NCBI RefSeq assembly: GCF_022376445.1
Contig: NW_025954965.1
Coordinates: forward strand, 868,001 to 932,000
Reading direction: 5' to 3'
Length of the DNA: 64,000 bases
Source: Fomitopsis serialis
Lineage: Eukaryota; Basidiomycota; Agaricomycetes; Polyporales; Fomitopsidaceae
The notes under the pieces are model-generated. The model saw nothing but the letters and a program-made list of their open reading frames with translations, was not told where the DNA came from and did not search any database. A program made the position numbers and the translations under genes. Positions 22,379-35,011 of the stretch are shown here, piece by piece (positions within the stretch are counted from its first letter, which is position 1; each line of letters starts with the position of its first letter).

Positions 22379-24040
22379 TCACAGAATCACACCTTCGTCG
22401 ACGGCAACCTGTGAGATGATCTCGACCACACGGCTGAACCAGCTGTTGATGAGGTTATCGCTCGTGCGACCCGCATTCCACTTGAACTGGATGTTCAACC
22501 TGTCGTCGAACGTGTACATCAGGAAGTTGGCCACCTGCGGGTCGATCTTCCCCGCCGAAATCTGGTCCAAGACCCGGATCTCCGCGTTGTGACGCGTCGA
22601 CCCGTTCACGCCGTTCACTATCCCATTGGCATGATGGTGGTGAACGGGATAGCGAATCGGCAGGACGCTCTTCAGGTCGCCCATGCTGCTCATGTACGGC
22701 ATGAAGGGCTTGCCAGCCATCTGAGCCATGTAGTTCTCGACAGCGATCGCACCGTAAAAGCCAGTGAAGTGCCAGAAATAAGGCGACTTCACAAAGGCGT
22801 CGTTCCGCTCCTTGAACTGTCGCGCGGCATCCCAGATCGCATCCTGGCTCGCGGATTCGGCAACCGCAGCTCGAGGGACGGACATGACGACGGGATAGAT
22901 GACGATGCGAATGGCTGTCTCCGTCTCCCCATTGTTCGTCAGCCGGGGCACCTTGGTGTTGACATCGAACGCCTGGGAGAACTCGAAGTAGTGGGAGTCC
23001 TCGTCGCTCGGGCCTCCGCTGAAACGAGCCGCGCCGGGACGTTGCACGCAGGCGAAGGCGCTAGCGACATTGGCGAGCTGAGTGATCGTGACGCCATGAG
23101 CCTTGCAGGCTCTCAAGATGCTCTTGGTCTCTTCCGGGGACCAGGTCTGACGTATGAATCGGGGTTGAAGGTTGCCCTCAGCGATTACGCCGTCAGGAAT
23201 AAGACCCGACAACGGCTAGCGGCGTCAATTAATCAGTAGAGTTCATCATCCAACACCACTCGAGCTTACCTTGCTTCTGAGTTTGACAAGCTCGTCGAAC
23301 GCCGCTTTCGCTTTCACGAGTTCGGCTGGATCGGTGTCGCGCATGTCAGGACAGAGGCCTTCCAGTGCAGGTGGAATCTCCACGATCGGCATCTTGCCGG
23401 CGAAGTACATGACGAGCTCGTGCTGGGCCCGACCAGGGGTAGCGAGCAAGTCCAACATGCAACGAACAAGGTTCAGCCGGCGGCGGCCATCGGTGATGAA
23501 GTGCGGCGTCATGAAACCGAGGATGTACTTCCCAGAACGCGAGTCGATGTCGCGGCCCCAGTAGAGGGAGCAGGTCCCGTTACGCAGGTCGAGGGCCTCT
23601 TCGGGGTTCGCGTACAACCACTGATCACGGAGAGCCTCGGTGGAAGCGTCCTGAGCATGGAAGGCGTGGAATTCGATCTGGGCCTTCGCCTCGCGAAGAG
23701 CGTGGACATTGCTGAGAGGGGAGGTGTACACGAGCTCCGGCGGTTTCGTGGTGCTGTATGCGACCTTAGACGCGAGGAGAGGGTGGCGGAGACGGAGTGC
23801 GGCGCATGCCTGCACGACCTCGTCGTCGGTGATGGTGTGCCCGCCCGAACAAGCGAGGGGGACGATGGTGAAGGAATCGGCGTATCCGCGCGGTCCACGC
23901 ACGAGCGCGTAGCCGAGCTCGTTCCTCCCTAGCGGCCTGCTGAAGGTCGAGGTGGTTTCGCGGAGATGCACATACGGGGGTTTCCCGTCAGAGGGGAACA
24001 ACGATTGCGCCGAAGTGGACTCTTTGGGAGCTGAAGTCAT
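22379..24040 (-). CDS. HxxxDG acyltransferase (AATase-like), copy 2 (intact)
   Basis: Two exons. Exon 1 starts at 24040 (MTSAPKESTSAQSLFPSDGK) and contains GHTITDDEVVQACAALRLRH and the active-site motif GFMTPHFITDGRRRLN. The single intron lies at about 23222-23273 (GTAAGC donor). Exon 2 begins PLSGLIPDGVIAEGNLQPRF and contains FVKSPYFWHFTGFYGAIAVE, DPQVANFLMYTFDDRLNIQF and RVVEIISQVAVDEGVIL-stop. The protein is about 525 residues with no frame break. The HxxxDG His is the expected general base of CoA-dependent acyltransferases. A DFGWG-like structural motif is not evident, so assignment to a named subfamily (AATase against BAHD-like) is tentative. No signal peptide, so it is cytosolic. Flanking carboxypeptidases C and D are secreted, so a shared pathway is possible but unproven. 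Confidence 0.82.
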
Positions 24041-25118
24041 GGCGATAGGTTCTGCGCTACTCGTGGGTGGTATAGCCTAAGGGCCGGCTGGGAGCCAGCT
24101 TTTTATCGGTCTATCCCATTCCGTCTTGATGCCCGCTTTGAGAGGTATTGACCCTGGCGGCGTGCTTCGCATCCACAGGTACAGACACTTCTCTACGAGA
24201 GCCAAATTCATCAGAACTCATGGAACTGACGAGATCATCCCCACATACCTCAGCTTCTGTCTGCCAGACAGAAATAGATATGGGCAAACAAATGCAGTAT
24301 GATTTCATGAACGCCATGCAGCTTCGAATTCTTTACCCTGTAGTAAGGGACCAGCATAGCAAAGCGGCCCCGTTTGCGGAGCCTGGAACGAAGGACATGC
24401 TATTCAGCAATGATTGTCCGGACTGGCACCAAATCGTCGCTTAAGCTTCACAGGAAGTAGCGGCGTCTCATAATTGATGCTCGACGGGGATAGCTAAATG
24501 GACTCTGTGAAGCCGAGAACAGACGACAGGCGTGATCCGACAGGATCGAGGAATTGTGTTTATCCTCTATCTTCGCCCGAAGTGATCTGCGCTGCTGAGA
24601 AGCCTGAAACAGAGGTAACAGTGCCACACAGTGACGTGCATGTTGAAACACACTTTCGCTGCACGAGTCCTGGTACACACGTCTGCCTGATGCAGGAGGG
24701 TAATTGACACGCTTTGGAGACAATCAACCTTGCAGGAGGTGATAGTGCGCACATGGCAACGTTAGCATTGCCCAACGTAACACAGTATACGCACTCACAC
24801 GCTGATGCTGAAGAGTTCTGTGGCACTTCACCTAGTCTGCTGCCTTAGCCTGAGCTTGAGCTTGAGCCTGCCTGTCGACACCATGAAGAAAATCAGGCCA
24901 TATCGCAGAAGCCTTCGTCTTTATCTTTTCTTTCTTTTTCATTCATTCGCCCTCCCTGCGGATATGGCACCATCGATGCGGAAAGCCAAAGTGAGTAGCC
25001 TGAGAGCCGGTCGTTTGACAGATATACCGAGCGTATCAATCTTTGACCGCATCTCCTTGCACTTGTCAGGTACATGCTGTACCAGTAAATATCTCCATGA
25101 GCTTCGCGATACGGAACT
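24041..25118. other. Intergenic between carboxypeptidase D and acyltransferase copy 2
   Basis: About 1.1 kb without a supported gene. The part at 24140-24225 matches, in inverted orientation and with mismatches, the region just upstream of AT copy 1 (17600-17660). GCTTGAGCTTGAGC at 24848-24865 is the reverse complement of the CTCAAG run downstream of carboxypeptidase B. Confidence 0.6.
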
Positions 25119-27283
25119 TCACAGCTCTTTCCCGGCCAGCCACCTCTTCGTCAGCTCGAGTGACTCCGCGGGCTTATCGTAAGGAACCTGCAAAGGCATT
25201 AGACAGGCACTCTTGGCAATCTTCAACGTTTACACAACATTACGCACCATATGCCCAGCACCGTAGATCGTGGCAAACGTCAAGGGTCCGACGTTCCTCG
25301 TCAGTCCAGCAGCAGCGCCATCAACCGTCCATTCCGTCAACGATTCCTTGACGAACGCCTCCTGCCCTGTCCACTCCAGGTCCAACAACATTCGATCGTT
25401 GCCAACCTGCAGCGCACATATACTTTCGTAAGAGAGTCGATGTCCCACGGACGACGCCACTCACCCAGTTGCATATCCAATCATTCGCGCCGACGTAGAT
25501 GAGCGCACGCACGCCACGCTCGAGGAGCGCGCCGATGTAGAACTGCGTCGGGAATATCTCGTCGTCCGCCGCATGGAAAGCCGCGCCCACCTCATTGCTG
25601 CAGCTGCTGAAGTTCGCGCTCACGAACCCGTCCACGCCGATCTGCTTGCGGACATCCGGTCGGTCGAGATAAGCACCAATCGCTCTGAGGACGATAGGTT
25701 AGGAAGTCGGTAAGCAGATGCGGATGGACGATGACGCACTTTGTTACCGGGTAGCACAGAGTGTCGGAGATAGGGCCATCGCTGCAGGTAGAGATCGGCA
25801 TACTGCAATAGATCAGTGCTGCGTACGTACCATGGCTTGCTGATATCGTAGGGATTGTAGCCTGCGACAATGTGATGAGCCGCATGATTTTCATTACACA
25901 ATAAGTAGTATCTCACCGGTGTCGAAGAAGGGCTCGCTGATCTCCACTTCGCAGAAGAGGTTCGCCGCCTCACAGCCCATGCTATCGAACCTGTCAACGC
26001 AGGACTTCTGCAGGGCTTCCTGGCAGCGCGGAACCTAATCATACGATGAACACGATACATAGGGGACCAATGAGCGGCCCGTTCACTCACTGCCTGCTTC
26101 ATGCGCACACAGGAGCTGCATTCTTCATCAGCACAATGTTATACGAAGAGGAGCAAGCCTGTAGACCTGATGTCCATTATGGGGGCGACGGAAGCAGGGC
26201 TGCAGGTCATGTCGTAGTAAGACGGCACCATAGTAGCGAAGTCCGTGCATCCATTCCCTAGATACATACGAGCAGATCAGAGCAATTGCGTGCCGCGAAA
26301 CATTGACCACATACCTATCATGACAGAGGACAGGTTAACAGGAGTAAGGCCTGCCTCGACAAGTTTTGTGTTTTGGTCGTAGACTTCCGCGGCGAATACA
26401 GGGATATAGCGGCCCTAAGAAGTACGTTGTGAGCCGACTTATCCTATACACAAGTCATGAGGTGCTTACACCGTATGACTCTCCGGCCATGTGGAAAGCA
26501 CGTCCCTTGAACTGGCTGAAGTGTTCGAAGAAGATAGCGACAAATGCAGCAATATCTTTCGCTGCTTCCGGAGTCGTGCTCTAGGGGGGTATCTTGTGTG
26601 AAAGGTGACGACACAGAAGGTATCACTTACGACCGTCTCTCCGTACTCGGCATATGAGAAGCCAACGCCGATGGGTTGGTCGACGAAGAAGATATTGGCG
26701 TTTGCATTCCAAGAATACGGGTTGAATGTGGAGTTGTCAGGGCTGGTGACCCTGCAGGGGCCTGGTCGAGGTAATTGTCAGACATGATACACCTGAAGAG
26801 GATATGCATCCAAACGCACCAAGCTCCATGAAAAGACCCAGAGAAGAAGAGCATCCCGGGCCGCCGTTCGTCCAGAAGATGACGTCGTCCTTGGCGGGGT
26901 CGTTCCTACTCTCGAAGAAGTAGAAGAAGAGATGCCTGGCCTGGACGTCTATGTATCCTGTGTATGTTCTGGATGTGTGTTGGTCATGTAGACTTGAACC
27001 TCACAGGCTGACGCACGTACCCGACGGTGCCATCACAAAAGTCCGACTTCTTGATGCGCACATTGTAGTTGGGGAAGAGTGGATGACCGAGAGTCGTGAA
27101 CTCGTCGGTGGACAATGTGGAGAAGTCACCTAGGGGTGTGAACAAGCCAGCATCATATTGGTCTGCGCCGAAGCCACTGCCTGGGATGTTTTGTGCCTTC
27201 ACGTTTGGCTGGACAAGTGGGAACTGGGCGGCACTGGTGACGGCGGCGACAGCGAGCAGACCGGAGAGACGACACCAAACCAT
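25119..27283 (-). CDS. Secreted serine carboxypeptidase, copy D (intact)
   Basis: S10 family and closest to copy B. The start at 27283 gives signal peptide [20 protein letters not shown] (a Met at 27292 adds three residues). Motifs: [56 protein letters not shown], the nucleophile in [19 protein letters not shown], the Asp in [17 protein letters not shown], the His in [15 protein letters not shown], and the stop at 25119. The exon structure matches copy B, and all joins keep frame. With AT copy 2 it forms the mirror image of the B-AT1 pair. High similarity to B through most exons indicates a fairly recent segmental duplication. Confidence 0.93.
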
Positions 27284-27659
27284 GGCGGGCAAGGTCGACG
27301 GAGTCTGCCACAGCGCGGTATATGAGTACGGTCGCAGTCAGGTACCTCGACGTACGAGAGGTGCCGAGGAAGTTCCCAGGGATACATGCGGCGCGTCCGA
27401 TAACGGCGTCGCGTCGCGGTCACATGACAGCATTAAAAGACCTCACAGTCAGGAGGCCGGCTCCATCTCTCTCACTTCCTCAATGTCTACAAACTTCAAC
27501 ACTTCCCAAAGACACGATACTGCGTGTGTTCCGATAAATCCCAAATACGACATGAGTCCGAGCGTGACGCTATAAAGCCCCTGAAATCACGACAGTCCCT
27601 GGAACCCGCAAGATAACCCAATAAAACCCGGAGGAAACGAAGCCGCAAATCCCGCATTC
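27284..27659. other. Intergenic: promoter of carboxypeptidase D
   Basis: Upstream DNA of copy D and 3' flank of the DUF6593 gene. CATATACC (minus strand) near 27320 is a weak TATA candidate about 40 bases before the start. Nothing else recognised. Confidence 0.45.
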
Positions 27660-28409
27660 TCAGCCCTCAATCCCGCCTCCTTCTGCGGGATCCTCGTCGT
27701 GCTCCAGCACCCGCACCGCCAGAGGATCCGTCACCTTATCCCTTCGCCTCTTCTCCATAATGATGAACGTGATCACCACCATGTCGATGTCGAGTGTTGA
27801 CGGGTGTGTCTGCAGATACCACTTCTTCTGGCCGCGGAAGTATCCTTCCTTAACGTCATCTTCTGTGAAACGCGCGACCTCCTCTCGGGTCTTCGCACAG
27901 GTGAGCTATAGACGGGGTGAGAAATTCGGCACAAGCAAACGCCCCGATGAGATACACCTACCACAGAACCGATGCCCTTGACCACCCGCCAGCAGTACAC
28001 CTTATCGTCATTCCCGAGGAAATACCGCTTGCTGTGGCAGAGATCTCGAAGGCTGCACGAAGACCCATACAAGGTCGGTTTCCTGGAACAAGACGTCAAC
28101 CGACAACAACGAGCACACTCACGCGCTGAATCTCGCAGACGGCGACTTGTAGAGCAGTTCGTCCACGGGCAGCTCCTGGATGGTCCCGTCGAACGCATTG
28201 CTCCGGACAATCGGCGCCTTGCACCATGCCCTCCACTCGATCTCCGCGACGATGCTCTCGCTGACCGTCGGTGCAGGTCGGATGATGGTCGAGACCGCCG
28301 AGCCGCTCAGCAATGACTTCCGCATCGTTCGCACCTGGTAGTGAGCTATCCCGTTCGAGGAGACGAGTGTCGTCCGTTCTGGGTCATTATGCACCAGATA
28401 GAGATTCAT
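27660..28409 (-). CDS. DUF6593 family protein
   Basis: DUF6593 is a basidiomycete-expanded domain of unknown function. The start at 28409 gives MNLYLVHNDPERTTLVSSNG, then STIIRPAPTVSESIVAEIEW, the family-typical CHSKRYFLGNDDKVYCWRVV, AKTREEVARFTEDDVKEGYF, TLDIDMVVITFIIMEKRRRD and a stop at 27660. Introns after KSPSARFS and KGIGSV are clear. The second is GTAGGT...TATAG and keeps frame. The join of the first is less certain, because an alternative in-frame stretch lies near 28050-28100. Length about 200 residues, normal for the family. No signal peptide or membrane segment. Confidence 0.85.
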
Positions 28410-29105
28410 CTATGGTCAGCGCGACGACTCGCAAGGGGCCAGGTGCCGGCGGCAGTCTCGGTGGTGACCTTGGAGGAGGGCAAGGAAGGGCGAAAACTGG
28501 ATGGGCAGCTGACCGGCCCATTTCTATACTCTCGTCAGTATGAGACATGCAGTCTAGAGCACGGCAGACCGATCAGTTATGATCTTGCCTACGAGAGGAG
28601 GGCAATGAATGGGAGCTCTACTCGGCCTCTACCCAAAGATCGGCTGAATTTGATGCGTTAGGCCGCCTTCTGAAGGCCAAGTGGTGCCTATATAAAGGAT
28701 TCCACAGTATGGATGTTCCATGCTATCATGCCGTGTTCGTGTAGGCACGTACCAGGTCCAAGGCAGTGATAGTTTGGAATTGCGGAAGACCACCTTGCAG
28801 AAAGGCAGTTCGATTGGGCAATATCGTGATGGTCCAGCCTCTCAGAGTGTAGAGCGCGTAGACTTTGGCTGCCATGATGAGTCGTGTGCCAGACATACAT
28901 TCTTCACAATGTAAAATGTCGAATACGACTTGCCCACCGCCGCAACTTGCAAAGTCGCACTACCTGTTCACCAACCTAACAATGATATCAGTTCACCAGC
29001 CGCAGAATACACATGACGTACACTGCTAGTACACAAGAAATTATGTCACAGATATGCTACAGATCGCGCTCTAGATTTCCAAGCAAGAAGCAGACAAGAG
29101 AGGAA
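28410..29105. other. Intergenic with an orphan TATA-like element
   Basis: About 700 bases between two minus-strand genes. TATATAAAGG at 28690-28699 on the plus strand looks like a core promoter. The only following ORF (28720-28914) is 64 residues and has no recognisable features. No gene is claimed. Confidence 0.45.
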
Positions 29106-32100
29106 TCAAGAAGGGGTGCTCTGGATATCCTCGCCGGAAGACCGCCTCCGTCTCCTGGCGTTCGGTCGCGAGTTGACGTTGAACAAACCGACGGTGTTAC
29201 CAAAGCCAGCGAGGCAACATGTCGAGGTCGCTATGAACGGCGTAACGCGAGTGAAGTGCAATCGCGGGACGAATACACGCTTCGGCGACACAGGAGGGTC
29301 CTGGTTCAACCCAGCATGCGAACTGCCCGAACGGCGCCTGTCCATCAGTCGCTCCTCGGGACCACGACGCAGTGCGTTCAACGGGGATACGTGCAGGCGC
29401 GACTCCTCAGGGTCGTACGTCCAGAGCTCCCATCGCTCGAGCGTAGAGCTGCTCAGACCCTGCAGCGGTTCATCCTTGAGGGTAGCTTTCGCGTCCATGC
29501 GCCGCGCGAGCAGGCTGGACCGTGGCTTGCGGCGTACGCCGACGACCTTGTCCCCAGCGACGTCCCAGCTCCCCCGCTCAAACATGGTATCTGCGACGCG
29601 CACCACGATAAGACTCTGCCATACAGATGTGGGGGATGGGAAGAGAGGAAGCCGGCTGCCGGGGTAATGTCAACCGGGCCTACAGGATGCGGGTCAGACT
29701 CGTCGCAGTCGGAATGGACAAAAACGAGTCGTGCGTCCGACGCGAGCCCTCCTTCTCCGACGCCCTGCGTGAATGGACGCCGTGTGCGGAGACAGGGAAC
29801 ATGGAGGCGCTCAGGGCGGAGCTGGACGACGATACGGACGGCACGCGTGAGCGTGAAGCCACGGGTGTGGTCGTCCCCGTGGACGACGCCAGTGATGTGG
29901 CACTTCCGCTCCGCGAACGATGCCCAAGCATGCTCGTTCGCAGGGCAGGTTGTGGTTGATTGCGGGGACACGAGCATCGTCTCGTTGGCAGGTACAAGTA
30001 AGCCCGGTAGAAAAGCACGACTAGACCAACGGAGAACGTGATCAGGAAGTTCTCGCATGGTAGTTCCCCACACGTTGAACAGTTCGTCGGGGTGACAGGA
30101 GTGACCCGCAGCTGGTTGACGTCACCAAAGGGTTCCTCCATGATGAACAGACAATCCCGCGACCCAGCATCCCAGAGCGACACGACGCCTGCTTGTGTAG
30201 CGGCGATGATGATGATGTGACGCTGACCATCAAGCTCAAGAGCGCAAACGTCGACTTTATTGACGAAGTCCTGGGGGTTACCAGCGGCGATCCAACACTC
30301 GCGGGCTACGAGTTGATCATTGCGGTCGAGGTCACACAGCTCGAAGGACCCGTCGTCGAATGCAAAGCCGACAAGGAGGCGTTCATCGCCATGGACAGGT
30401 ACCAACGTAGACTTGATGACGGTAGCAGAGCGCGTAGGCGCGACGTAGCGGGCACGAGGGGTCGTCGCTACATCCACTTGACAACTGTACCGTTCTCGTA
30501 GGCGCTATATAGGCAGACGACAGGTTGGTAAAGAGTGTTTCTGGACCGGGAGGCGTAGGTGTGAGTGGACGCGCGGGCGACGGTGGGCGAGATTGGAAGT
30601 AGCCGAAGTGGAGGTGTGCGACAGCTGCAGTGGACGTGGGGTCGAGGGAGAGCTGTGTGATATACTTGGCGTGGTCCCTCTCTATCGACCAGACACCAAT
30701 GACGCCGGATGCCGAACCCACAGCACAGAGCGTACCGGCCTCATTAACTGCGACGGCTGTGAGGGTCGTGCCCTGCGAAGGCCCACTTGCACCCCCAAGG
30801 GCAACAGGAGAGGTGTCGACCGTGATGTTCGTGCGCGACATGCTTCTCCATACGACGACTTCGTTCTGCAGCCCGAGCATAACGACGACCTTGCCGTTCT
30901 TGCTGGTTGCCAGCATGTCCACGTCCGTCGGGAAAGCCCGTGGAAGCGTGGCGAACGAGATCTCCCCTTCCACGGACGACTCTTCTGAGCTCGAGTTGTC
31001 TGGTTCAGGTCGCTGGCGCTGCGCCTCCAGCAACTCCGCGTTCTTGAGGAGATACAGGAGGAGAGCATAGAGCAGGACCGTCGTAGCCGTGATCGGCACG
31101 ACCATGATCTTGAAGAGCCACCACACGTCCCGGACCGTACGCATCCACCAACGTGATAGCCTGTTCACGCGAGGGCGGGACAACTTCTCACCATCTGCTA
31201 GAGTGCGGACATCGGACGCCGGCTTGTCCTCTTCTGGTGCAAGAACTAGGATGGCGGGTGACTCTATACGAATGTGTACCATGGTGTCGTCAATGGGATT
31301 CAGGGTTTGCCAGATGCGGTATGCAGGAGAGATTCGGTCGGTAGCCGTCATCTTCGGAACTTGGCGCACAGGATTTCGCGCAAGAGCAGCAGAGCTCTTA
31401 GCCTGTGTGGACGATGGTGTCGTTGCAAAGTAGAGGGTAGCTGCGATGGCCAAAAGCTGCACCAAGCAGTCAGCAATGGGTATAACAGCGACGAAGAGAC
31501 GTGCTCACCAAGAAAAGACTGATGTTCTTACCGGGACGTCCACGTATTGTGTTTTTCGCAGCGAGCCATGCTTCTCTCCAGGTCTTGGGCGGGGGCAAGG
31601 TAGGTGATGCCAGTTTTCCCTTATCCGTCGGGTTGAGATTAGTATCCTGTCGGAGGAGCTCGTCCAACTAGGGAAACCGCGTGGGTCTAGAGGCGCTAAT
31701 GTATGTGGAGATGTGGACCCACCTCGAGTCGCTGTATATCGATTGATAACACCGTGACGAAGAAGGTGTGCACGAGGAACCAGTGCGCGACTAGCACCAC
31801 AATCGAAAATGCGCAGAACTGGCGAATCGCACCACTGGAGAAGAACGCGATGACTCCCAGCACCGCATTGTAAGACACGACTTTGAGCGTGTTGGACGTG
31901 CCCGCTTGACTCAATCCCTGGGCTATGCGTTCTTTGACCGGGATCGTTACTGAGGTTCTTAAGACCGCATCAACCTGTGACGATTCTCAGTCAACTGCAC
32001 TACCACAGAGCATGGCGCGACTTACGATGTGAAACATGTTCTCGACTCCGATGAACATCACAATAATTGGAAATAGCTCCCTAAGACGATGGTTTAGTAA

Positions 32101-33297
32101 AGCCAGGACGATCAATCATTGAATGATTACCATGGAACCATAGTCATCCTGAACCCTACTAAGGCACAAACACTCAGACTTGTTATGGTACTGACAATCA
32201 GCTCCACAAGGCCGGTGACTGCGAGACCGAACCGGGAATGCACCGTCTTCATGTTCCTCATGGACTGCACACAATACACTACGAAGACCAGGTACGCGCC
32301 ATAGCAGAACGCCGAGAGGATGGTGAAACGAGTCTTCGTCGTAGGACTTCTGTCGTACTACGCGGAGCCCTCTGTGAATGCTCACTACTCGATAGATCGT
32401 CAGACGCACCTCCAATGCAACGAGTCTGGGCGGCTGAGCCTGAACGACAAGGTCTCCCATGGGTCCACCTGCTTCCCTGAGTACCCGTAGCCATTGGACA
32501 TGACCGTTGTTGCCAAGACAGTCGCGGTCCGGAAAGAAGTAGGTGAGTGCTAAGAACATGGCGCTATCCACACTGGACAAGCTTGGGTCATGCTCTCGGC
32601 CGGCGAAGACCATCTCGGGGGTCATAGGGATGCCAGAAGTAGTTGTGTTGTGTGATAGGTTGATGGTCTCGAGAATACTAGCATCCGCCGATAGCACAGC
32701 CTCGTCATGGTTCCAAAAGGCTAGAGGGCTCAGGGAAAAGCAGGAGCCAGTTGACGACTTCAAGCAAGGGATATGATGTTGAGATAAGATGGTTGAAATC
32801 CTGTGTTCGAGTGCCAGAGCTGACAGCAGTGTGTCGCGGTCCAATGCATCCAGACCATACTCTTGCGATACACTGCCAATCAAGAGCCGCTCAGAGCGCA
32901 GAATACTTTGCATGCCGCACTGCGCGCGGGCGACGGAGTCATCGTGCAGTCTGAGCGTGTTGTGTCCTTCCCATATATGTCGGAGATCGTGTTGCGCGAA
33001 GTAGCTGGAGATATCGTCCGGTGTCAGGAAGGAGTCAAGCACGCGCAAGGTGAAGCCGGCGAAGAAATGGGTTTCCGGAGAAGTGTAGACGGCAATGGCG
33101 GGGAAGAGCAGGGAGGTAATGACGATGGAAGACACAAGGATAAGCCGTATTTGATGCGTCGCGCAATGGCTGCACCCGTAGTCGTAAGAAGAGTGTTCAC
33201 CAAACACACTGCACACTCACATTCCAAAGCGGTGGAAAAACCTCGTCCCGTATGCACGCGTCCGTTGCAGCAAAGCTGGAGACGGAAGAGAGTACAT
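29106..33297 (-). CDS. scp1: SCAP: sterol-sensing SREBP cleavage-activating protein
   Basis: SCAP escorts the membrane-bound SREBP factor and retains or releases it according to sterol. In fungi the pathway also reports oxygen supply. The protein starts MYSLPSPALLQRTRAYGTRF at 33297; the first membrane helix is LILVSSIVITSLLFPAIAVY. The sterol-sensing domain reads FTILSAFCYGAYLVFVVYCV, LFPIIVMFIGVENMFHI, SQAGTSNTLKVVSYNAVLGV and HWFLVHTFFVTVLSIDIQRL. Further helices include LLAIAATLYFATT and IMVVPITATTVLLYALLLYL. WD40 repeats follow (GLQNEVVVWRS, ASGVIGVWSIERDH, AGVVSLWDAGSRD). It ends FTRVTPFIATSTCCLAGFGN and a stop at 29106. Two single-base losses, near 30524 and 30474, interrupt the WD40 part. 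The intron joining the Ser-rich linker to the C-terminal repeats near 29650-29750 is not resolved. Confidence 0.9.
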
Positions 33298-33852
33298 GGC
33301 GATGGAGATAACGCGCAGCCCTTGCGCAGCCCGGTGTAGTCGTTGCTCCTGTGGTTTCTCCCTGTTCCAGCAGCTCCGGGGAGAAGACGCAGTCGGGTGA
33401 TAGCCCTCCCTCGACTTCGATATTCTCCAAGATCGCAGTACCGAGGCAGGCAACCTGCACAACGACTGCTGCACCCCTCTCTGCGACGGTTGTGGGTGTT
33501 GGTAGGTGTTGACCTTGCCTAATCTGAGTTAGCTAGACGCTGGACACCGGAGGATCCCGTGCAGGTCAGTGGTACATCTTCGGGCTCTTGCTTGTCGGTC
33601 GTCGCGACAGAAAGACTGCATGTGTATCGCATTGAGGATGCTGTGCGCACCATCCAAGCCGAGTGACGGTGTATGATATTTGTTCAACTCGAATATTGAA
33701 TCGTACGTTTACACCGCGTATATTCGCGCTCACTCGACCACGTGTGTATGATCTCACGACGCGGTCGCCGGGATGCGGACTGCTGGCCGATCCCGTCTGG
33801 CCTTCATACTTACCACTCTCACCTCACCCAGCCCGCGTTCTCGACGGCCTCG
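33298..33852. promoter_or_regulatory. Divergent promoter between SCAP and Pdx1
   Basis: Starts at 33297 (minus) and 33853 (plus) face away from each other. The 555 bases hold no supported ORF. SREBP-type sterol elements (ATCACxCCAC-like) were looked for by eye and not found with certainty. Confidence 0.5.
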
Positions 33853-35011
33853 ATGCAGTCTCTCCGCATGCTGTCTAAGACGGCCGCAGCCGCAGGCTCG
33901 AGCCGAAGATGTACGTTCAATTGACCACGCTTCCAGAGCGCTGAACTCACTCGTCATGAAGGGCTGCAGACGTCTGCGGCGCGTCTGGCCGTGTCGAACT
34001 TCCAGATGCCTGCCATGTCCCCGACCATGACAGAAGGAAACATTGCATCATGGAAGAAGAAGGACGGAGAGGCCTTCGCGGCGGGAGACGTGCTGCTTGA
34101 GATTGTGAGTGCGTGACTAGCTGTTTGACAATTGAAGACTGAGACATTCCGTGTACTCTGCAGGAAACTGACAAGGCAACAATAGACGTTGAGGCTCAGG
34201 ACGATGGTATCATGGGAAAGATTCTCGTGAGCTTTTCTCTCTTCGTGCTTGCGCACGACACCGGGCTGTAACTCGTGCGCCAGGCTCCGGACGGCACGAA
34301 GAACATCCCCGTAGGGAAGACCATTGCTCTACTGGCGGAGGAGGGTGACGACATCTCCAACCTCGAACCACCAAAGGAGGACACACCAGCCCCGCCAAAG
34401 CAAGAAGCCTCTTCTTCTGCCCCGACCCCTCCGAAGTCAGTACCCGACAAGCAAGATGCTCAGCCTTCCTCCCCTTCTCCCAATCACTCCACGGTGCATC
34501 CCAAGAGCCCCCATCCGCTATTCCCTTCCGTCTTGCGCCTACTTCAGGAGAATGGGATCGAGAATACGGACAAAATCAAGGGGACTGGTGTGCGAGGTAT
34601 GCTGACTAAAGGCGACGTCCTGACATACCTCGGCCGAGCGAGCGGACCCATGGGAACATACAAGGAGACGCCTTCAGACGTCGTCACCAAGTCTGGCGGC
34701 GACCAGACGCGGCCACAGAAGAAAGAGGAACCCCAGTTATTGGACGGTGCAGCGGTGCGCCAGCTGATTGTTAGGAACATGTTGGAGGCGTCCATCAAGG
34801 CCCGCCAGCCGCCAGGTGAGAAACTCCTTATTACTTCTACGTCAACACATGGACTAACCCGCTCGTCCGATCAGCAGCACCGCCGGCGGACTTTGACTCC
34901 ATCATTGCTGACTACCTTCCTCACGCGAAGGCTGCCGGCACTTCTCCTGCGGCCTCGAGTCTCCCAAAACCTACAAAATCGGCTGCTGGCTATCTGGACG
35001 GGTTGATCTAG
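33853..35011 (+). CDS. pdx1: Pyruvate dehydrogenase complex protein X (E3-binding protein)
   Basis: Pdx1/E3BP anchors dihydrolipoamide dehydrogenase to the E2 core of the mitochondrial pyruvate dehydrogenase complex. An Arg/Ser/Ala-rich presequence ([19 protein letters not shown]) is interrupted by an intron, then [20 protein letters not shown] starts the lipoyl domain. The lipoylated Lys is in [15 protein letters not shown] Pro/Ser-rich linker leads to the peripheral-subunit-binding domain ([36 protein letters not shown]). A short C-terminal part ends YLDGLI-stop at 35011. There is no E2 catalytic domain (no HxxxDG with DFGV), so it is E3BP and not E2. Four introns all keep frame. Confidence 0.92.

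Noticed and set aside
22589..23239. 216-residue plus-strand ORF
   Set aside because: Antisense shadow of acyltransferase copy 2; no independent support.
29013..30041. 342-residue ORF on the plus strand
   Set aside because: It lies antisense to the WD40 and C-terminal exons of SCAP, which have clear family matches; the ORF has none.
32116..33216. Frame break in SCAP near 32340
   Set aside because: The apparent shift disappears when the intron is ended at GTAG before TACGACAG, giving a normal 52-base intron and a continuous protein.
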